Below, in pieces: positions 41,126 through 50,046 of a stretch of 64,000 nt of DNA. How positions within the stretch are numbered: position 1 is the stretch's first letter; the number at the start of each line of letters is the position of its first letter. The notes below the pieces were generated by a model. It was not told where the DNA came from. It ran no database searches and saw only the letters and a program-made list of their open reading frames with translations. The DNA is from Synechococcus sp. MU1617. Lineage in GTDB: Bacteria > Cyanobacteriota > Cyanobacteriia > PCC-6307 > Cyanobiaceae. The stretch lies in contig NZ_VTLB01000001.1 of NCBI RefSeq assembly GCF_020514235.1, positions 558,001 through 622,000 on the forward strand, given 5' to 3'. Position numbers and translations under genes: made by a program.

Positions 41126-42661
41126 TCAAAGCCCTAGCTCCCGCAGCAGACTGTTTTGCGTCTCCCGGCCGAGGACAGCATGGGCCGCCATCGCACCACT
41201 CGCCGCCACGGGGGGTATGCCGATACCGGGGAAGGTGCTGGCACCACAAAGCCAGAAATTGGCCAGAGGTGTCGTCACGCCCGGGAAGAGACCTTCAGCC
41301 GCTGAAAGGGCAGGGCCATAACTGCCCTGATGCACATTGAGAAAATAGCTATGGGTGAGCGGCGTTCCCTCCATGATCAGCTCGCAGCGGTCGCGGATGT
41401 CGGGAATACGGCGTTCAAGCACCCGCCAGAACACAGCGCATCGCTCCTGTTTTCTCTGCTGATACGCCGCACTGCCGCGCTCCAAGTCAGCCCAGAGCTC
41501 CCAGGGCTCGCTGGCCGGGGTGTAGGCATGCAGCACATGCCGACCGGCCGGCGCCATGGAGGGATCCAACACCGACGGAATTGACAACACCACGGCATTG
41601 CGCTCGGCGTCGATCCCACGCTCCCAGTCATCGACCCAGACGGTGTGGATCGGCAAATCCTCCAGCCCCGTGGCATCAAAGCCCAGATGGAGATGCAAGA
41701 AGCCGTTGCAGGCCGGCGTGGCCTGGCGCTGATGCTGCCACTTCGGCGCCACGGACTTCGGCAGCAGTTCCAGGGTGGACCAGATGTCGGCATTACAGAT
41801 CACCTGCCGGGCCGCAATCTGCGTTCCATCGGCCAGGGTCACACCCACAACACGATTCCCCTCCACCCGCAGCTGTTGCACCGCCGTGCCCGTCTGCAGG
41901 CTGCCGCCGTGGGCCTCCAGGCCACGCACCAGGGCCTCAACCACTGCAGCACTACCGCCAACGGGGTAGTCGAGATGGGCTTCCGGTTCAAACCACTCGC
42001 CAAACAGCGTGGCCATGGCTGCAGCGTTGGTGTCTCCCATCGGCATGCCGCTAATCAGGAAGGAGAGGAGATCCACCCAGTGGCGTAGGAAGGGATCGCT
42101 GAGGTGACGATCCACCAGGGGCCCAAAGGAACCGGAGAGGTGACGCATCGCCGCAAGGTGCGGCAAAAGGCGTCCGCCGCGCTTCAGCAGTTGCGCCATG
42201 CCATCCACCCCAGGCCGCAGGGCCAGCAAGGGCAAAGCATCGGCAGCGGCGGCAATCGGCTGAAGCGCCTCCACAAAACGCCGCCATTCGGCGGCCACCT
42301 CAGGGCCGCGCAGGCTGCGCACCACAGCCTCAAAATCGTCGTGGCCAACGGCGATGCGCAGATCCCCTTCCGGCAACAGCACATCCCAGGTGCGATAGGG
42401 AATCACTTCGACGGTCTGCCCCAGCGCGCGCAGCACCTGGGCCAAGGGATTGCTGCTGGGCCAACGTCCCAGACCACTCCAAAGGGATGGACCGGATTCA
42501 AAGTGATAACCCTGGCGTTGAAAGCCATGGGCGGCTCCACCGGGTTGCTGGTGGGCTTCCAGTACCAGCACTTCACGGCCGGCGCGGGCACACAAACCAG
42601 CGGCACACAGCCCACCGATGCCGCTGCCGATCACCAGAACGTCGACATCGCTTCTGATCAT
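41126..42661 (-). CDS. Carotenoid isomerase / phytoene desaturase-like FAD oxidoreductase
   Basis: A 511-residue FAD enzyme starting MIRSDVDVLVIGSGIGGLCA. The dinucleotide fold (residues 6-35) continues with VLEAHQQPGGAAHGFQRQGY, as in CrtISO/CrtH and CrtI. A C-terminal FAD-contact segment (LWLCGASTFPGIGIPPVAASG) is present. It likely isomerises or desaturates a carotenoid precursor. Relationship to CrtH suggests cis-lycopene isomerase activity, but several paralogues exist in cyanobacteria. Divergent from the rhomboid gene by 44 bases. Confidence 0.8.
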   Translation of the reverse strand: MIRSDVDVLVIGSGIGGLCAAGLCARAGREVLVLEAHQQPGGAAHGFQRQGYHFESGPSLWSGLGRWPSSNPLAQVLRALGQTVEVIPYRTWDVLLPEGDLRIAVGHDDFEAVVRSLRGPEVAAEWRRFVEALQPIAAAADALPLLALRPGVDGMAQLLKRGGRLLPHLAAMRHLSGSFGPLVDRHLSDPFLRHWVDLLSFLISGMPMGDTNAAAMATLFGEWFEPEAHLDYPVGGSAAVVEALVRGLEAHGGSLQTGTAVQQLRVEGNRVVGVTLADGTQIAARQVICNADIWSTLELLPKSVAPKWQHQRQATPACNGFLHLHLGFDATGLEDLPIHTVWVDDWERGIDAERNAVVLSIPSVLDPSMAPAGRHVLHAYTPASEPWELWADLERGSAAYQQRKQERCAVFWRVLERRIPDIRDRCELIMEGTPLTHSYFLNVHQGSYGPALSAAEGLFPGVTTPLANFWLCGASTFPGIGIPPVAASGAMAAHAVLGRETQNSLLRELGL

Positions 42662-42705
42662 CCGCCCAGCATTCGCGTCATCATTGTGATCATTGGCGCA
42701 AGACG

Positions 42706-43245
42706 ATGCGCGCTCGACTGCTGCTGCCCCTGCTGATCCTGGCGTTGGCCTGGGGGCAGGAGCTGATCGACCAACTGATCTTTGCGGGGCAGTGGAACCT
42801 GCCAATGGGCCCGGATCAACCGTGGTGGGGGGTCATCACAGCGCCATTCAGCCATGCCGGCTTGGGGCATCTGATCTCCAACAGCCTGGCGTTTCTGCCC
42901 CTGAGCTGGCTGGTGCTCAGCCGGGGGATGCGCGATTACCTGAGCGTCTGGCTGTCGGTGCTGCTGATCAACATTCCCGTCGCCCTGTTCTGGCCGGCCC
43001 GCAGCCATGGACTCTCGGGCGTGGTTTACGGACTGCTGGGCTACCTGCTGCTGATCGGCTGGCTGGAACGTCGCATTTTGTCCATCGTCCTAGGCCTGGT
43101 GGCGTTCTGGCTCTACGGCTCAGCCCTGATCGCGTTGATCCCCGGCGTTTCACCCGCCGGCGTGAGCTGGATCGGCCACAGCGCAGGCTTCATCGGGGGA
43201 TTGGTGGCAGCTCTTGCGGTGTATCGCGAGCCTTCCGCCGCTTGA
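42706..43245 (+). CDS. Rhomboid-family intramembrane serine protease
   Basis: A 179-residue membrane protein with about six hydrophobic segments. The catalytic Ser is in SHGLSGVVYGLLGY (about residues 104-117), and the catalytic His in WIGHSAGFIGG (about 157-167); the first conserved helix has FSHAGLGHLISNSLAF (about 47-62). It cleaves membrane proteins within the bilayer. Its length is near the minimal core. Confidence 0.9.
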   Translation: MRARLLLPLLILALAWGQELIDQLIFAGQWNLPMGPDQPWWGVITAPFSHAGLGHLISNSLAFLPLSWLVLSRGMRDYLSVWLSVLLINIPVALFWPARSHGLSGVVYGLLGYLLLIGWLERRILSIVLGLVAFWLYGSALIALIPGVSPAGVSWIGHSAGFIGGLVAALAVYREPSAA

Positions 43246-43261
43246 AGACAGCCGATTGAGC

Positions 43262-43993
43262 TCAGCCCTCAGACAAAACCTCATCGAGAAACGCCAGGGG
43301 GCGTTCCATGGTGGCTGAGTAGCCGAGCAGGCTTAGATCGCGGTGGGAGTAGATCACGCTGTCATCCCCATCGAGCAGAACGGTGGCGCCGCGCTGGGTG
43401 ATGTAGTCGTCACAGGGCACATAGGTGCGCCAGTTGCTGAGCACTTCGTTCATGTTGCGCAGACGCTTGGTGGCGAGCTCAAACGGCCGCTGGAACCCCT
43501 CGCCACCAGCCCGGCGGAACAGAGCACCTCGGAAGCGCGGCAGAGGAAACGCCTCAACCAACTCGTCGTCGTCGAAGATCTGGGCAGCCGAGCGATCCCC
43601 GGTGTAGCCGCGCAGCACCTCGCGCAGGGTGCCCGGCGAGCCCACGCCGGCGCACATCAGTAAAAAGCCAGGCCAGGGCCCACCGGGCAGTTTCAAGCCG
43701 GCCTCCAACCCCAGGGATTCATGCAACAGCGGTGATGGATCAGCGATCAGCTGCTGCAGGGGGAACCCGGTGAAGGCAGCAAACCGCTCGGCGCTGGCGG
43801 CATTGCCGATGCCGAACAGCTGAACCTTGACCCCAAGCGCCGCCAACTGGGGGAGCCGCGGCACCAACGCCTGGGCGTATTCGATCGAGTCGAAATCTCC
43901 CAGCTGGCCCAGCACAACAACAAGACGCTTCGAGCCGCCCTCCATGCCGGCAACCCCGGCCAGCCGTTGCAGTAGTGGGTCCAGTGGAATCAT
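43262..43993 (-). CDS. Peroxiredoxin-like (AhpC/TSA_2) protein
   Basis: A 243-residue protein, start ATG 43993. Residues 20-110 have a thioredoxin-like order (LVVVLGQLGDFDSIEYAQAL, VQLFGIGNAASAERF, then LIADPSPLLHESLGL). No active Cys is found at the expected peroxidatic position, so catalysis is unlikely in the classical way. The family is typical of cyanobacteria. Its role is unknown. Confidence 0.7.
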   Translation of the reverse strand: MIPLDPLLQRLAGVAGMEGGSKRLVVVLGQLGDFDSIEYAQALVPRLPQLAALGVKVQLFGIGNAASAERFAAFTGFPLQQLIADPSPLLHESLGLEAGLKLPGGPWPGFLLMCAGVGSPGTLREVLRGYTGDRSAAQIFDDDELVEAFPLPRFRGALFRRAGGEGFQRPFELATKRLRNMNEVLSNWRTYVPCDDYITQRGATVLLDGDDSVIYSHRDLSLLGYSATMERPLAFLDEVLSEG

Positions 43994-44077
43994 CTCGACA
44001 GGCTGACATTTCGCCGTCGAAAACGTGGATGGCGCTTGCGCGCCGCCTGAGAGACTCAAATCAAAAGAAGGAAGCAG

Positions 44078-44476
44078 GTGGGCAAGAAATCTGGCTTCAC
44101 AAGTGCTGAGATCGAAGAGATCAAGCGGCTGTATCTGCAGGAAGGGCGATCAATCCTTCAGATCCCCAAAATCCTGGGCAAAGGCAGTGAAAACTCCGTG
44201 CGCAACGCCCTGCACAAGGCACGGGTCAAAGATGCCCCCGAAGAACGCACCAAGCTGGAGCGATTCAAGCCAGAGCAAGTTTTTGGCAATGTCACCCTTT
44301 TGAAACGACTCAAAAAAGCGAAAAAACTGAAGTTCCACGCCCGCTGCTCCTGCGGCTACGAATTCGACGTGGACCCTTTTCGGCTGACGCTGCCGGAACA
44401 CCACAAAGACAGAATTACTGCATGCCAGCGTTGCAGCACAGCGCAAAACAAGGAACACCCCAAGCCTCAAGCCTGA
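44078..44476 (+). CDS. HTH plus zinc-ribbon putative DNA-binding protein
   Basis: A 132-residue basic protein, start GTG 44078 after an AAGGAAG ribosome site. An N-terminal helix-turn-helix-like part (SAEIEEIKRLYLQEGRSILQ, then IPKILGKGSENSVRNALHKA) is followed by a linker and a four-Cys ribbon (RCSCGYEFDV and CQRCST, about residues 89-119). It may bind DNA or RNA. No family was recognised. The 254 bases that follow (44477-44730) carry no convincing gene. Confidence 0.6.
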   Translation: MGKKSGFTSAEIEEIKRLYLQEGRSILQIPKILGKGSENSVRNALHKARVKDAPEERTKLERFKPEQVFGNVTLLKRLKKAKKLKFHARCSCGYEFDVDPFRLTLPEHHKDRITACQRCSTAQNKEHPKPQA

Positions 44477-44730
44477 GAGACTCAATCAAGACAAGTTGAA
44501 CAGCACGAGCAAAACCAACAAATATTTCAACCGCTTCACAACAACCAACACAACATCCCACAACTGGCATCAACCCCCTTTCCCCTGTCAAGACGGGGCT
44601 GGAGAGCAGGACTTGTATCAAACCGACGCAGCCTTAACAATTGCTAAAGGACAAGGTATCAAGTGGAACCTTGCGGCTTTTTTACAACGACGTAGAACTC
44701 AAAAAGTTTTAATCCATCCCTATTTACTCA

Positions 44731-44898
44731 ATGGAACTCACTTTCTTGGGCAACAAATATGCAAAGACAGAAACAGTATCTACGAGGCCAACAATCCAAC
44801 TGAAATACATGGGAAAAAGCTATCGCGCTGAGCAAATCCAATCCGTTCGCAATTCTGTTGCTCTGACCTACCGCGGCGTCTCTTACTCCAAAGTCTAG
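44731..44898 (+). CDS. DUF4278-type small protein (55 aa)
   Basis: ATG 44731 opens 55 codons, TAG 44896-44898. The end VALTYRGVSYSKV matches the DUF4278 signature (a short [LT]YRG.[ST]Y motif), and an earlier LKYMGKSYRAEQ forms a second similar unit (residues about 22-33). These short proteins are common in marine cyanobacteria and function is unknown. Its surroundings look AT-rich. Confidence 0.7.
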   Translation: MELTFLGNKYAKTETVSTRPTIQLKYMGKSYRAEQIQSVRNSVALTYRGVSYSKV

Positions 44899-44974
44899 GA
44901 AGGCGTTGGGCTGGGGCACTGAGAAGGCAGCCGACGTGACGGCATGACGCCACAGGATCGGCAAAAATGGCGCG

Positions 44975-45211
44975 ATGAGACTTCTGATCACAGTCCTGAT
45001 CGCGTCCAGTGCTTTGGCCTGGCCGGCAAAAAGTGCGGAACCTATCCCTCTCGTGGTGGTTCCCTTTGATGCCGCATGGGGATCGCGACGTCTTCCCGTT
45101 CAGCCCGCAGCGTTATTGCCGCCACCTCCAGTTCCCAGCCTGAATCAACGAACCGCAGTCAACGCTGAACCAAAACCGCAACGCCAACGCTGGTGCCGAG
45201 GCGGCTGCTGA
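44975..45211 (+). CDS. Small secreted Pro-rich protein (78 aa)
   Basis: Signal peptide MRLLITVLIASSALAWPAKSAEP is visible (cleavage after about residue 21). The mature peptide is Pro-rich (LLPPPPVPSLNQ) and ends with two Cys (WCRGGC). It starts a run of three short secreted genes on the plus strand. Function unknown. Confidence 0.55.
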   Translation: MRLLITVLIASSALAWPAKSAEPIPLVVVPFDAAWGSRRLPVQPAALLPPPPVPSLNQRTAVNAEPKPQRQRWCRGGC

Positions 45212-45253
45212 ACGCAGAAAGGCTGTCACCTGAACTCGTTCTGAGTAAACCGA

Positions 45254-45502
45254 ATGGAGAAGCAATCCCATCGGGCGCTGACGATGCGACACGTGGCTCT
45301 ATTGATGGCCAGCCTCCTTTTGGGATCCATGGCTCTTGCGGGCGGCAAGCGGGCCACAGCCCAAGGGCCGTCCAAGCAGTTCGCCACCGCTGAGGCGATG
45401 CGGGTGATCCCCAAAGGGGCAACGATTTCCGACACACACTGCAAAAGCATTGATGTGGGAGCCAGCAGCCGCTATCAGTGCACCATCACCTACAGCCCCT
45501 GA
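45254..45502 (+). CDS. Small secreted protein (82 aa)
   Basis: A signal peptide is present whether translation starts at ATG 45254 or at ATG 45284 (MRHVALLMASLLLGSMALAG). The mature part contains two Cys (DTHCKSI and YQCTITYSP), which may pair. It ends eight bases before the next secreted protein gene. Function unknown. Confidence 0.55.
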   Translation: MEKQSHRALTMRHVALLMASLLLGSMALAGGKRATAQGPSKQFATAEAMRVIPKGATISDTHCKSIDVGASSRYQCTITYSP

Positions 45503-45510
45503 GCTGATCG

Positions 45511-45780
45511 ATGAAAGGCTGGCGTGCTGCGTGTTGGAGCCTCGTCCTGTTGGGGATCCCGGCTGCGGGGCGCGCCGAATTTGATCAGTGCCGCCTAATC
45601 GATCAGGTGCTGAACCGCCTGGGCAACGCCATGGCGATCAATCGTTTGATCATTGCTGAAAGCGGTGACAGCACAGCCGTTGCTGCGGCCAGTGACGCTC
45701 TGGCTCAACAGAACGAGAGCTACCGGCGCACCAAACGCCAACGCTCCAAAGCCGGCTGCGACGGCTGGGAGCGGGACTGA
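45511..45780 (+). CDS. Small secreted helical protein (89 aa)
   Basis: Signal peptide (MKGWRAACWSLVLLGIPAAGRAEF), then a helical mature part (CRLIDQVLNRLGNAMAINRL, AAASDALAQQNESYRRTKRQ) with two Cys. It follows the previous gene by eight bases and is probably co-transcribed. Function unknown. Confidence 0.55.
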   Translation: MKGWRAACWSLVLLGIPAAGRAEFDQCRLIDQVLNRLGNAMAINRLIIAESGDSTAVAAASDALAQQNESYRRTKRQRSKAGCDGWERD

Positions 45781-45844
45781 ATCAGTGAGTGCCTGCCTGA
45801 CTCACCAAGGCCAGGCAAGCTGGTGAAACGCTGATCGAGAGACC

Positions 45845-46060
45845 TTGGCCGTCACCGTCTGCCAGAACTGCGGAAGCCGCCGGTTTCTTGCCGACCGATC
45901 CATGGCCGGTCGGCTGGTCTGTCAGAACTGCGGCCTGGCGGCCGGGAGCCGAGCCGGGCGTTCCGCACCGGGCAGCAGCCGTCGCAGCACCGGAACTAAA
46001 AAACGCTGGCTGGTGATCCTGCTGATCGCGGTAATCGTGCTGGTGGTGGTCACGTCGTGA
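45845..46060 (+). CDS. Small zinc-ribbon protein with C-terminal membrane helix (71 aa)
   Basis: TTG 45845 opens 71 codons. Two CxxC pairs (VCQNCGSRR near 5-11 and VCQNCGLAA near 25-33) form a zinc ribbon, then a basic Ser/Gly linker and a C-terminal membrane helix (WLVILLIAVIVLVVVTS). It resembles the gene at 6580 in architecture. Its 3' end overlaps pepN by 11 bases (convergent). Confidence 0.55.
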   Translation: MAVTVCQNCGSRRFLADRSMAGRLVCQNCGLAAGSRAGRSAPGSSRRSTGTKKRWLVILLIAVIVLVVVTS

Positions 46061-48653
46061 GCAATTGCACCACCTCGGCCGTGTTCGCCGACAAGGGCTT
46101 GGCGGCCAACTGGTCAATGGCCTGACGCATGACGGTTTGGCGCTCGGGGCCGTAACTGCCGCAGCGGCTGAACACCTTGGCCATCCGTGACGCGGTGATC
46201 GGATTGCGGGAATCGACCGCTGCAATTTGCTCCGCCATGAACCGGTAACCACTGCCATCGGCGGCATGAAATGCCTGAACATTTGAGGTGAATCCACCGA
46301 GAACAGCGCGAAGGGAATTAGGCGCGAGGGGATCGAAGCGCGGGTGCTCCAAAAGCTGTTGAACCCGCTCCAAAGCGTTGGACCTGGGAGCTGATGCCTC
46401 CATCGCAAACCAGGCGTCCAGGATCACAGGCTTGTCCTGCCAACGGTCGTAGAACAGCGCCAACGCCTGCTCACGCTCAGCGCCTTCCAGCGGCAGCAAG
46501 GCCCGCAGGGCCCCACGCGCCAGGGTCATCGAGGGACCGGAAACCGCCGCCAACGCCTCCGCTTTAACCGTGGCATCGCCCGCCGCGGCAAGCCAGCGCC
46601 AGGCCAAGGCCGTCAGGGCACGGCCGCCCTGACCAGATGGCCAAGCCAAGGTCCAGTCAGCTCGGGCCAGCTCTAGGAGTCGGCGCAGGGACGACTGCAG
46701 TTGAACGCCCATCTCCTGAGACCACGCCCGAAAGGCTTGATCCAGCGCCAGCGGATCCACTGGGGATTGCAACGCCTCCAGTTCCGCCATTCCCGGCAGC
46801 GCCAGCAGCGCCGCCAGGTCCATGCCATCACCGCCGTCATAGGCGCAGATCCTCTGATCGAAGGCCTGAATCAGTGCCGCCTCCACGGCAGGCTGCGGCT
46901 GTTTTTCAGCCCGTGCCAACAACACCTGGCGTGCCAGGCGCTGGGCCGCATCCCAGCGACAGAAGGGGTCATCATCGGAAGCCAACAGCTGGAGGCACTC
47001 CTCCAGCGGCTGCTCCAGACGCACGTGGACCGGCGCCGAGAAGCGACGCAGCACCGAAAGGGCAGGGGGGGTGTCGCCAGGCTGGCCCTGCAAGGTGATG
47101 CTGGCGCGTTCAGCCTCCATCACCAACAGCTGCTCCTCACCAACACGGCCTTGCTCAGCCACCAGGGCCAGGGCAACCGGCAGCACCAGGGGCTGTTTGT
47201 CCGCTTGCCCCGGCGTCGGAGGCGTCGCCTGGTGCAAGTCGACCGTCAGCTGACCCGATTCGGGGTTCCACTGCCGATCAATGCTGAGTTCCGGAGTTCC
47301 TGCCTGGTGGTACCAGCGCTTGAAACGTTCCAGATCAAAGCCAAGGGGCTCGCCCTGGCTGGTGGCGCCATCAGCGATCGCCTGAACAAAGTCTTCCGTC
47401 GTGGCGGCCGTCCCATCGAAACGTTGCACATAAACCTCCATTCCCTTCATGAACCGATCGGGTCCAAGCAGGGTGCGCAGCATGCGGATCAATTCCGCAC
47501 CTTTTTCATAGATGGTTGTTGTGTAGAAGTTATCGATCGCCTGGTATTCCGCTGGCTTCACCGGGTGCGCCGTGGGGCCTGCGTCCTCACGAAATTGGGT
47601 GTTGCGCAACATCGCAACATCTTCAATGCGCTTAACCGCTTCCGAATGCAGATCTGCGGTGAAGCATTGATCACGAAAAACCGTCAGGCCTTCTTTGAGC
47701 GACAGCTGGAACCAATCCCGGCATGTAATGCGATTTCCACTCCAGTTATGAAAGTATTCATGAGCGATAACACTTTCGATGCGTTCAAGCTCAGCATCGG
47801 TGGCTGTTTCCGCATCAGCTAGTACAAGCTTTGAGTTGAAAATATTCAGACTCTTGTTCTCCATCGCGCCCATGTTGAAGTGACGGACGGCAACGATGTT
47901 GTATTCATCAAGGTCATATTCAAGGTTGTAAACCGATTCATCCCACTGCATGGATCGCTTTAATGAAGCCATGGCGTGGGCCGTAAAGGGTTCATCCCCC
48001 TCCTCCACATGCAATCGCAGGGTGACCTGCCGGCCCGAAGCCGTTGTGTAGTGATCACGAATCTCTCTGAGGTCCCCGGCCACCAGGGCGAATAAATAGG
48101 AGGGCTTGGGGAAGGGATCATCCCAAGTGACCGCATGACGATCAGCGCCAACGGATTCCTCTTGAACCGCATTGCCATTGCTCAGCAGCACAGGGCAGCT
48201 GGTGCGACTGGCCTCAATCCGCACTTGCCATCGGCTCAGCACATCCGGACGATCGGGATGAAGGCTGATGCGCCGGAATCCCTCGGCCTCGCACTGGGTG
48301 CTCAGCAGACCACCACTGGCATACAAGCCTTCGAGCGAACTGTTGGAGTAGGGGTCCAAACGACAACAGGTCTCCAGCACAAACGGCTGGCCCGGCACGT
48401 TGGGAATGGAGAGGCGTCCGTCGGTGAAGCTGTAATCCTCGGGCTGCAAAGGCGTCTGATCGATCGCCAGGGATTCGATGGCCAGATCGATGCCGCACAG
48501 CACCAGGGGCTCTCCGGACCGGCGCGGCTTAAGGCTGAGCCTGGATGACACAACGACATGGTCGCTCTGGATGTTCACGTCCAGGGCGATGGCGGGGAGC
48601 TCAAACGCCCATGGCGTGTAGTCCGCCAGACGAATCGAAGTAGCAGCAGTCAT
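46050..48653 (-). CDS. pepN: Aminopeptidase N (M1 family)
   Basis: An 867-residue zinc metallopeptidase that removes N-terminal residues from peptides. The exopeptidase motif GAMEN is at 262-266, and the zinc site HEYFH-x18-E at 298-302 and Glu321 (KEGLT). The C-terminal half is helical like E. coli PepN (870 residues). Length and order of domains are complete. Confidence 0.97.
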   Translation of the reverse strand: MTAATSIRLADYTPWAFELPAIALDVNIQSDHVVVSSRLSLKPRRSGEPLVLCGIDLAIESLAIDQTPLQPEDYSFTDGRLSIPNVPGQPFVLETCCRLDPYSNSSLEGLYASGGLLSTQCEAEGFRRISLHPDRPDVLSRWQVRIEASRTSCPVLLSNGNAVQEESVGADRHAVTWDDPFPKPSYLFALVAGDLREIRDHYTTASGRQVTLRLHVEEGDEPFTAHAMASLKRSMQWDESVYNLEYDLDEYNIVAVRHFNMGAMENKSLNIFNSKLVLADAETATDAELERIESVIAHEYFHNWSGNRITCRDWFQLSLKEGLTVFRDQCFTADLHSEAVKRIEDVAMLRNTQFREDAGPTAHPVKPAEYQAIDNFYTTTIYEKGAELIRMLRTLLGPDRFMKGMEVYVQRFDGTAATTEDFVQAIADGATSQGEPLGFDLERFKRWYHQAGTPELSIDRQWNPESGQLTVDLHQATPPTPGQADKQPLVLPVALALVAEQGRVGEEQLLVMEAERASITLQGQPGDTPPALSVLRRFSAPVHVRLEQPLEECLQLLASDDDPFCRWDAAQRLARQVLLARAEKQPQPAVEAALIQAFDQRICAYDGGDGMDLAALLALPGMAELEALQSPVDPLALDQAFRAWSQEMGVQLQSSLRRLLELARADWTLAWPSGQGGRALTALAWRWLAAAGDATVKAEALAAVSGPSMTLARGALRALLPLEGAEREQALALFYDRWQDKPVILDAWFAMEASAPRSNALERVQQLLEHPRFDPLAPNSLRAVLGGFTSNVQAFHAADGSGYRFMAEQIAAVDSRNPITASRMAKVFSRCGSYGPERQTVMRQAIDQLAAKPLSANTAEVVQLLTT

Positions 48654-48782
48654 GGCCTAACGACGCGAGCACGGAGTGATCCTGACGGACGAACCTCAAA
48701 ACCGAGGCGTTTCAGGCGAGACAGTTCAGCCAAGAGGCCAGACGTCAAAGGGCAGAAGAAAACAGAAAATACGAACAAAAAA

Positions 48783-48807
48783 ACGTCTGACCTGATCGGC
48801 CAGACGT
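48783..48807 (-). terminator. Terminator of the 136-aa secreted gene
   Basis: acgtctg (48783-48789) pairs with cagacgt (48801-48807), with an inner cc/gg pair. On the minus strand it is followed by seven T, so it ends transcription of the gene at 48834-49244 before pepN. A copy of ggccagacgt also occurs near 48735. Confidence 0.85.
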
Positions 48808-48833
48808 TGCAAGTACTGAAGACTGAAAAAGAA

Positions 48834-49244
48834 TTATTTTTTGGAGGGCTTCAATGAGGCAGCAGCTTTTTCAAAACGAGCCTTTTCTGCTGCGGGGACT
48901 GATTTAGGGCAGAACTTCAGCGCTCCTCCAACAATCATGAATCCTGCATTATTGAGAAATTGCTTCTCTGGCAAGGGCTCTTTGCTGCCGGGAAGCAAAC
49001 CACCGTGCTTGCCATAAATCACATGCAACTGACCAGCAAGAGCCACGGCCAAAGACTTGCTGAAATCAATCTTTTGAGCCCTTGCCTCACAGAAGGTGGC
49101 AATCGACATCACGCCATAGGTGTTGACCTCCATGGCTGTGGCAGGAGTGGGCTTGTCATTGGAGGACTGTGCCAGAGCCGTTGCGGGTGACAGCAAGGGG
49201 GCTGCCAGCAAAAGAGCTGCGGCAGCAAATGAACGACGAATCAC
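48834..49244 (-). CDS. Hypothetical secreted protein (136 aa)
   Basis: Signal peptide MIRRSFAAAALLLAAPLLSP followed by ATALAQ (cleavage near residue 26). The mature domain has two Cys (TFCEARA and KFCPKSV) and a basic Lys/Ala-rich tail (AAEKARFEKAAASLKPSKK). It is a single-gene unit with its own terminator. Family not recognised. Confidence 0.6.
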   Translation of the reverse strand: MIRRSFAAAALLLAAPLLSPATALAQSSNDKPTPATAMEVNTYGVMSIATFCEARAQKIDFSKSLAVALAGQLHVIYGKHGGLLPGSKEPLPEKQFLNNAGFMIVGGALKFCPKSVPAAEKARFEKAAASLKPSKK

Positions 49245-49350
49245 CTTGGTTCCCGGGCAGCGTCAATTTTTGGCAACTTACCGCCCATGCCAAAGCTGGC
49301 CGAGGCTTAGGCGCGGTTGTTGAACTGGGCCATCAACACAACGGCGCCGT

Positions 49351-49938
49351 TTAGTCGTCCTCGATTGGCGGCAGGGGATCGGACATTCGAATCTCGTGAT
49401 GGTGCTCAACAATCGAGAGCTCACCGTTCTCCCAGCTGTAGATGGCGCGGTAGCGATAGCGGTCTTGATCGACAAGGCGAATGTGCTCAAGGATGTCCCA
49501 CTGCTGATAGTGGGATTCGAGGATGGTTTCGTGCTCATCCACCTGACGCAGCCGGGTGCGCACCGGGTCTCCCGTGAGGTAACCGCGACTTCTCTGAAGT
49601 TGATGGCCCCACAACGTGGCTTCCATCACACCACTGCGTTCAAACCAGGGCTTACGGGCGAAGAATTCGTCGGAATGCTGGTCTTCCTGATCAGACCACC
49701 AACTGAAGCGGTACCGACTCTCGCCGGCCTCGGGATGGGCGAAGGCCTCCATCTTCAGGTTGATGTCCAAGTGGAGAACCTGATCGTCGCTGAAGGTGTA
49801 TTGCCGCCGGGAACGCCACAATCCCAGATTGCGGTTGAACCAGCGGCGCAGGTTGCTATCAACCTGAATCGAAGGCTGATCAGCCACTCCCCCCGGAACG
49901 GTCAGAGGAACACGGTTTTGCGCGGAAAAAAGCGACAT
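49351..49938 (-). CDS. Lipocalin-like hypothetical protein (195 aa)
   Basis: A soluble 195-residue protein with an N-terminal LRRWFNRNLGLWRSRRQYTF (about residues 30-49), then alternating beta strands (VLHLDINLKMEAFA, RYRFSWWSD) typical of a small barrel. The 'GLWRSRR' segment recalls the start of CpcS/CpeS bilin lyases, but no catalytic Cys is evident. A bilin- or lipid-binding role is speculation. Confidence 0.5.
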   Translation of the reverse strand: MSLFSAQNRVPLTVPGGVADQPSIQVDSNLRRWFNRNLGLWRSRRQYTFSDDQVLHLDINLKMEAFAHPEAGESRYRFSWWSDQEDQHSDEFFARKPWFERSGVMEATLWGHQLQRSRGYLTGDPVRTRLRQVDEHETILESHYQQWDILEHIRLVDQDRYRYRAIYSWENGELSIVEHHHEIRMSDPLPPIEDD

Positions 49939-50046
49939 GGACCGCGTCGATGACGCAACGGAGTATTCCTGTTCGTCTTAGCGCTGCTGGCGGCCCAGTC
50001 AAAAACCCATAAGGTGAGCATCGGTTTTTGCTGTCTTGCAGTCCGC

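Noticed and set aside
44496..44831. Plus-strand ORF of 111 codons (Asn/Thr/Gln-rich)
   Set aside because: No structure or family pattern, and it overlaps the better supported DUF4278 gene at 44731.
46701..47822. Plus-strand ORF of 373 codons inside pepN
   Set aside because: Antisense to the aminopeptidase catalytic region (GAMEN, HEYFH); no independent protein features.
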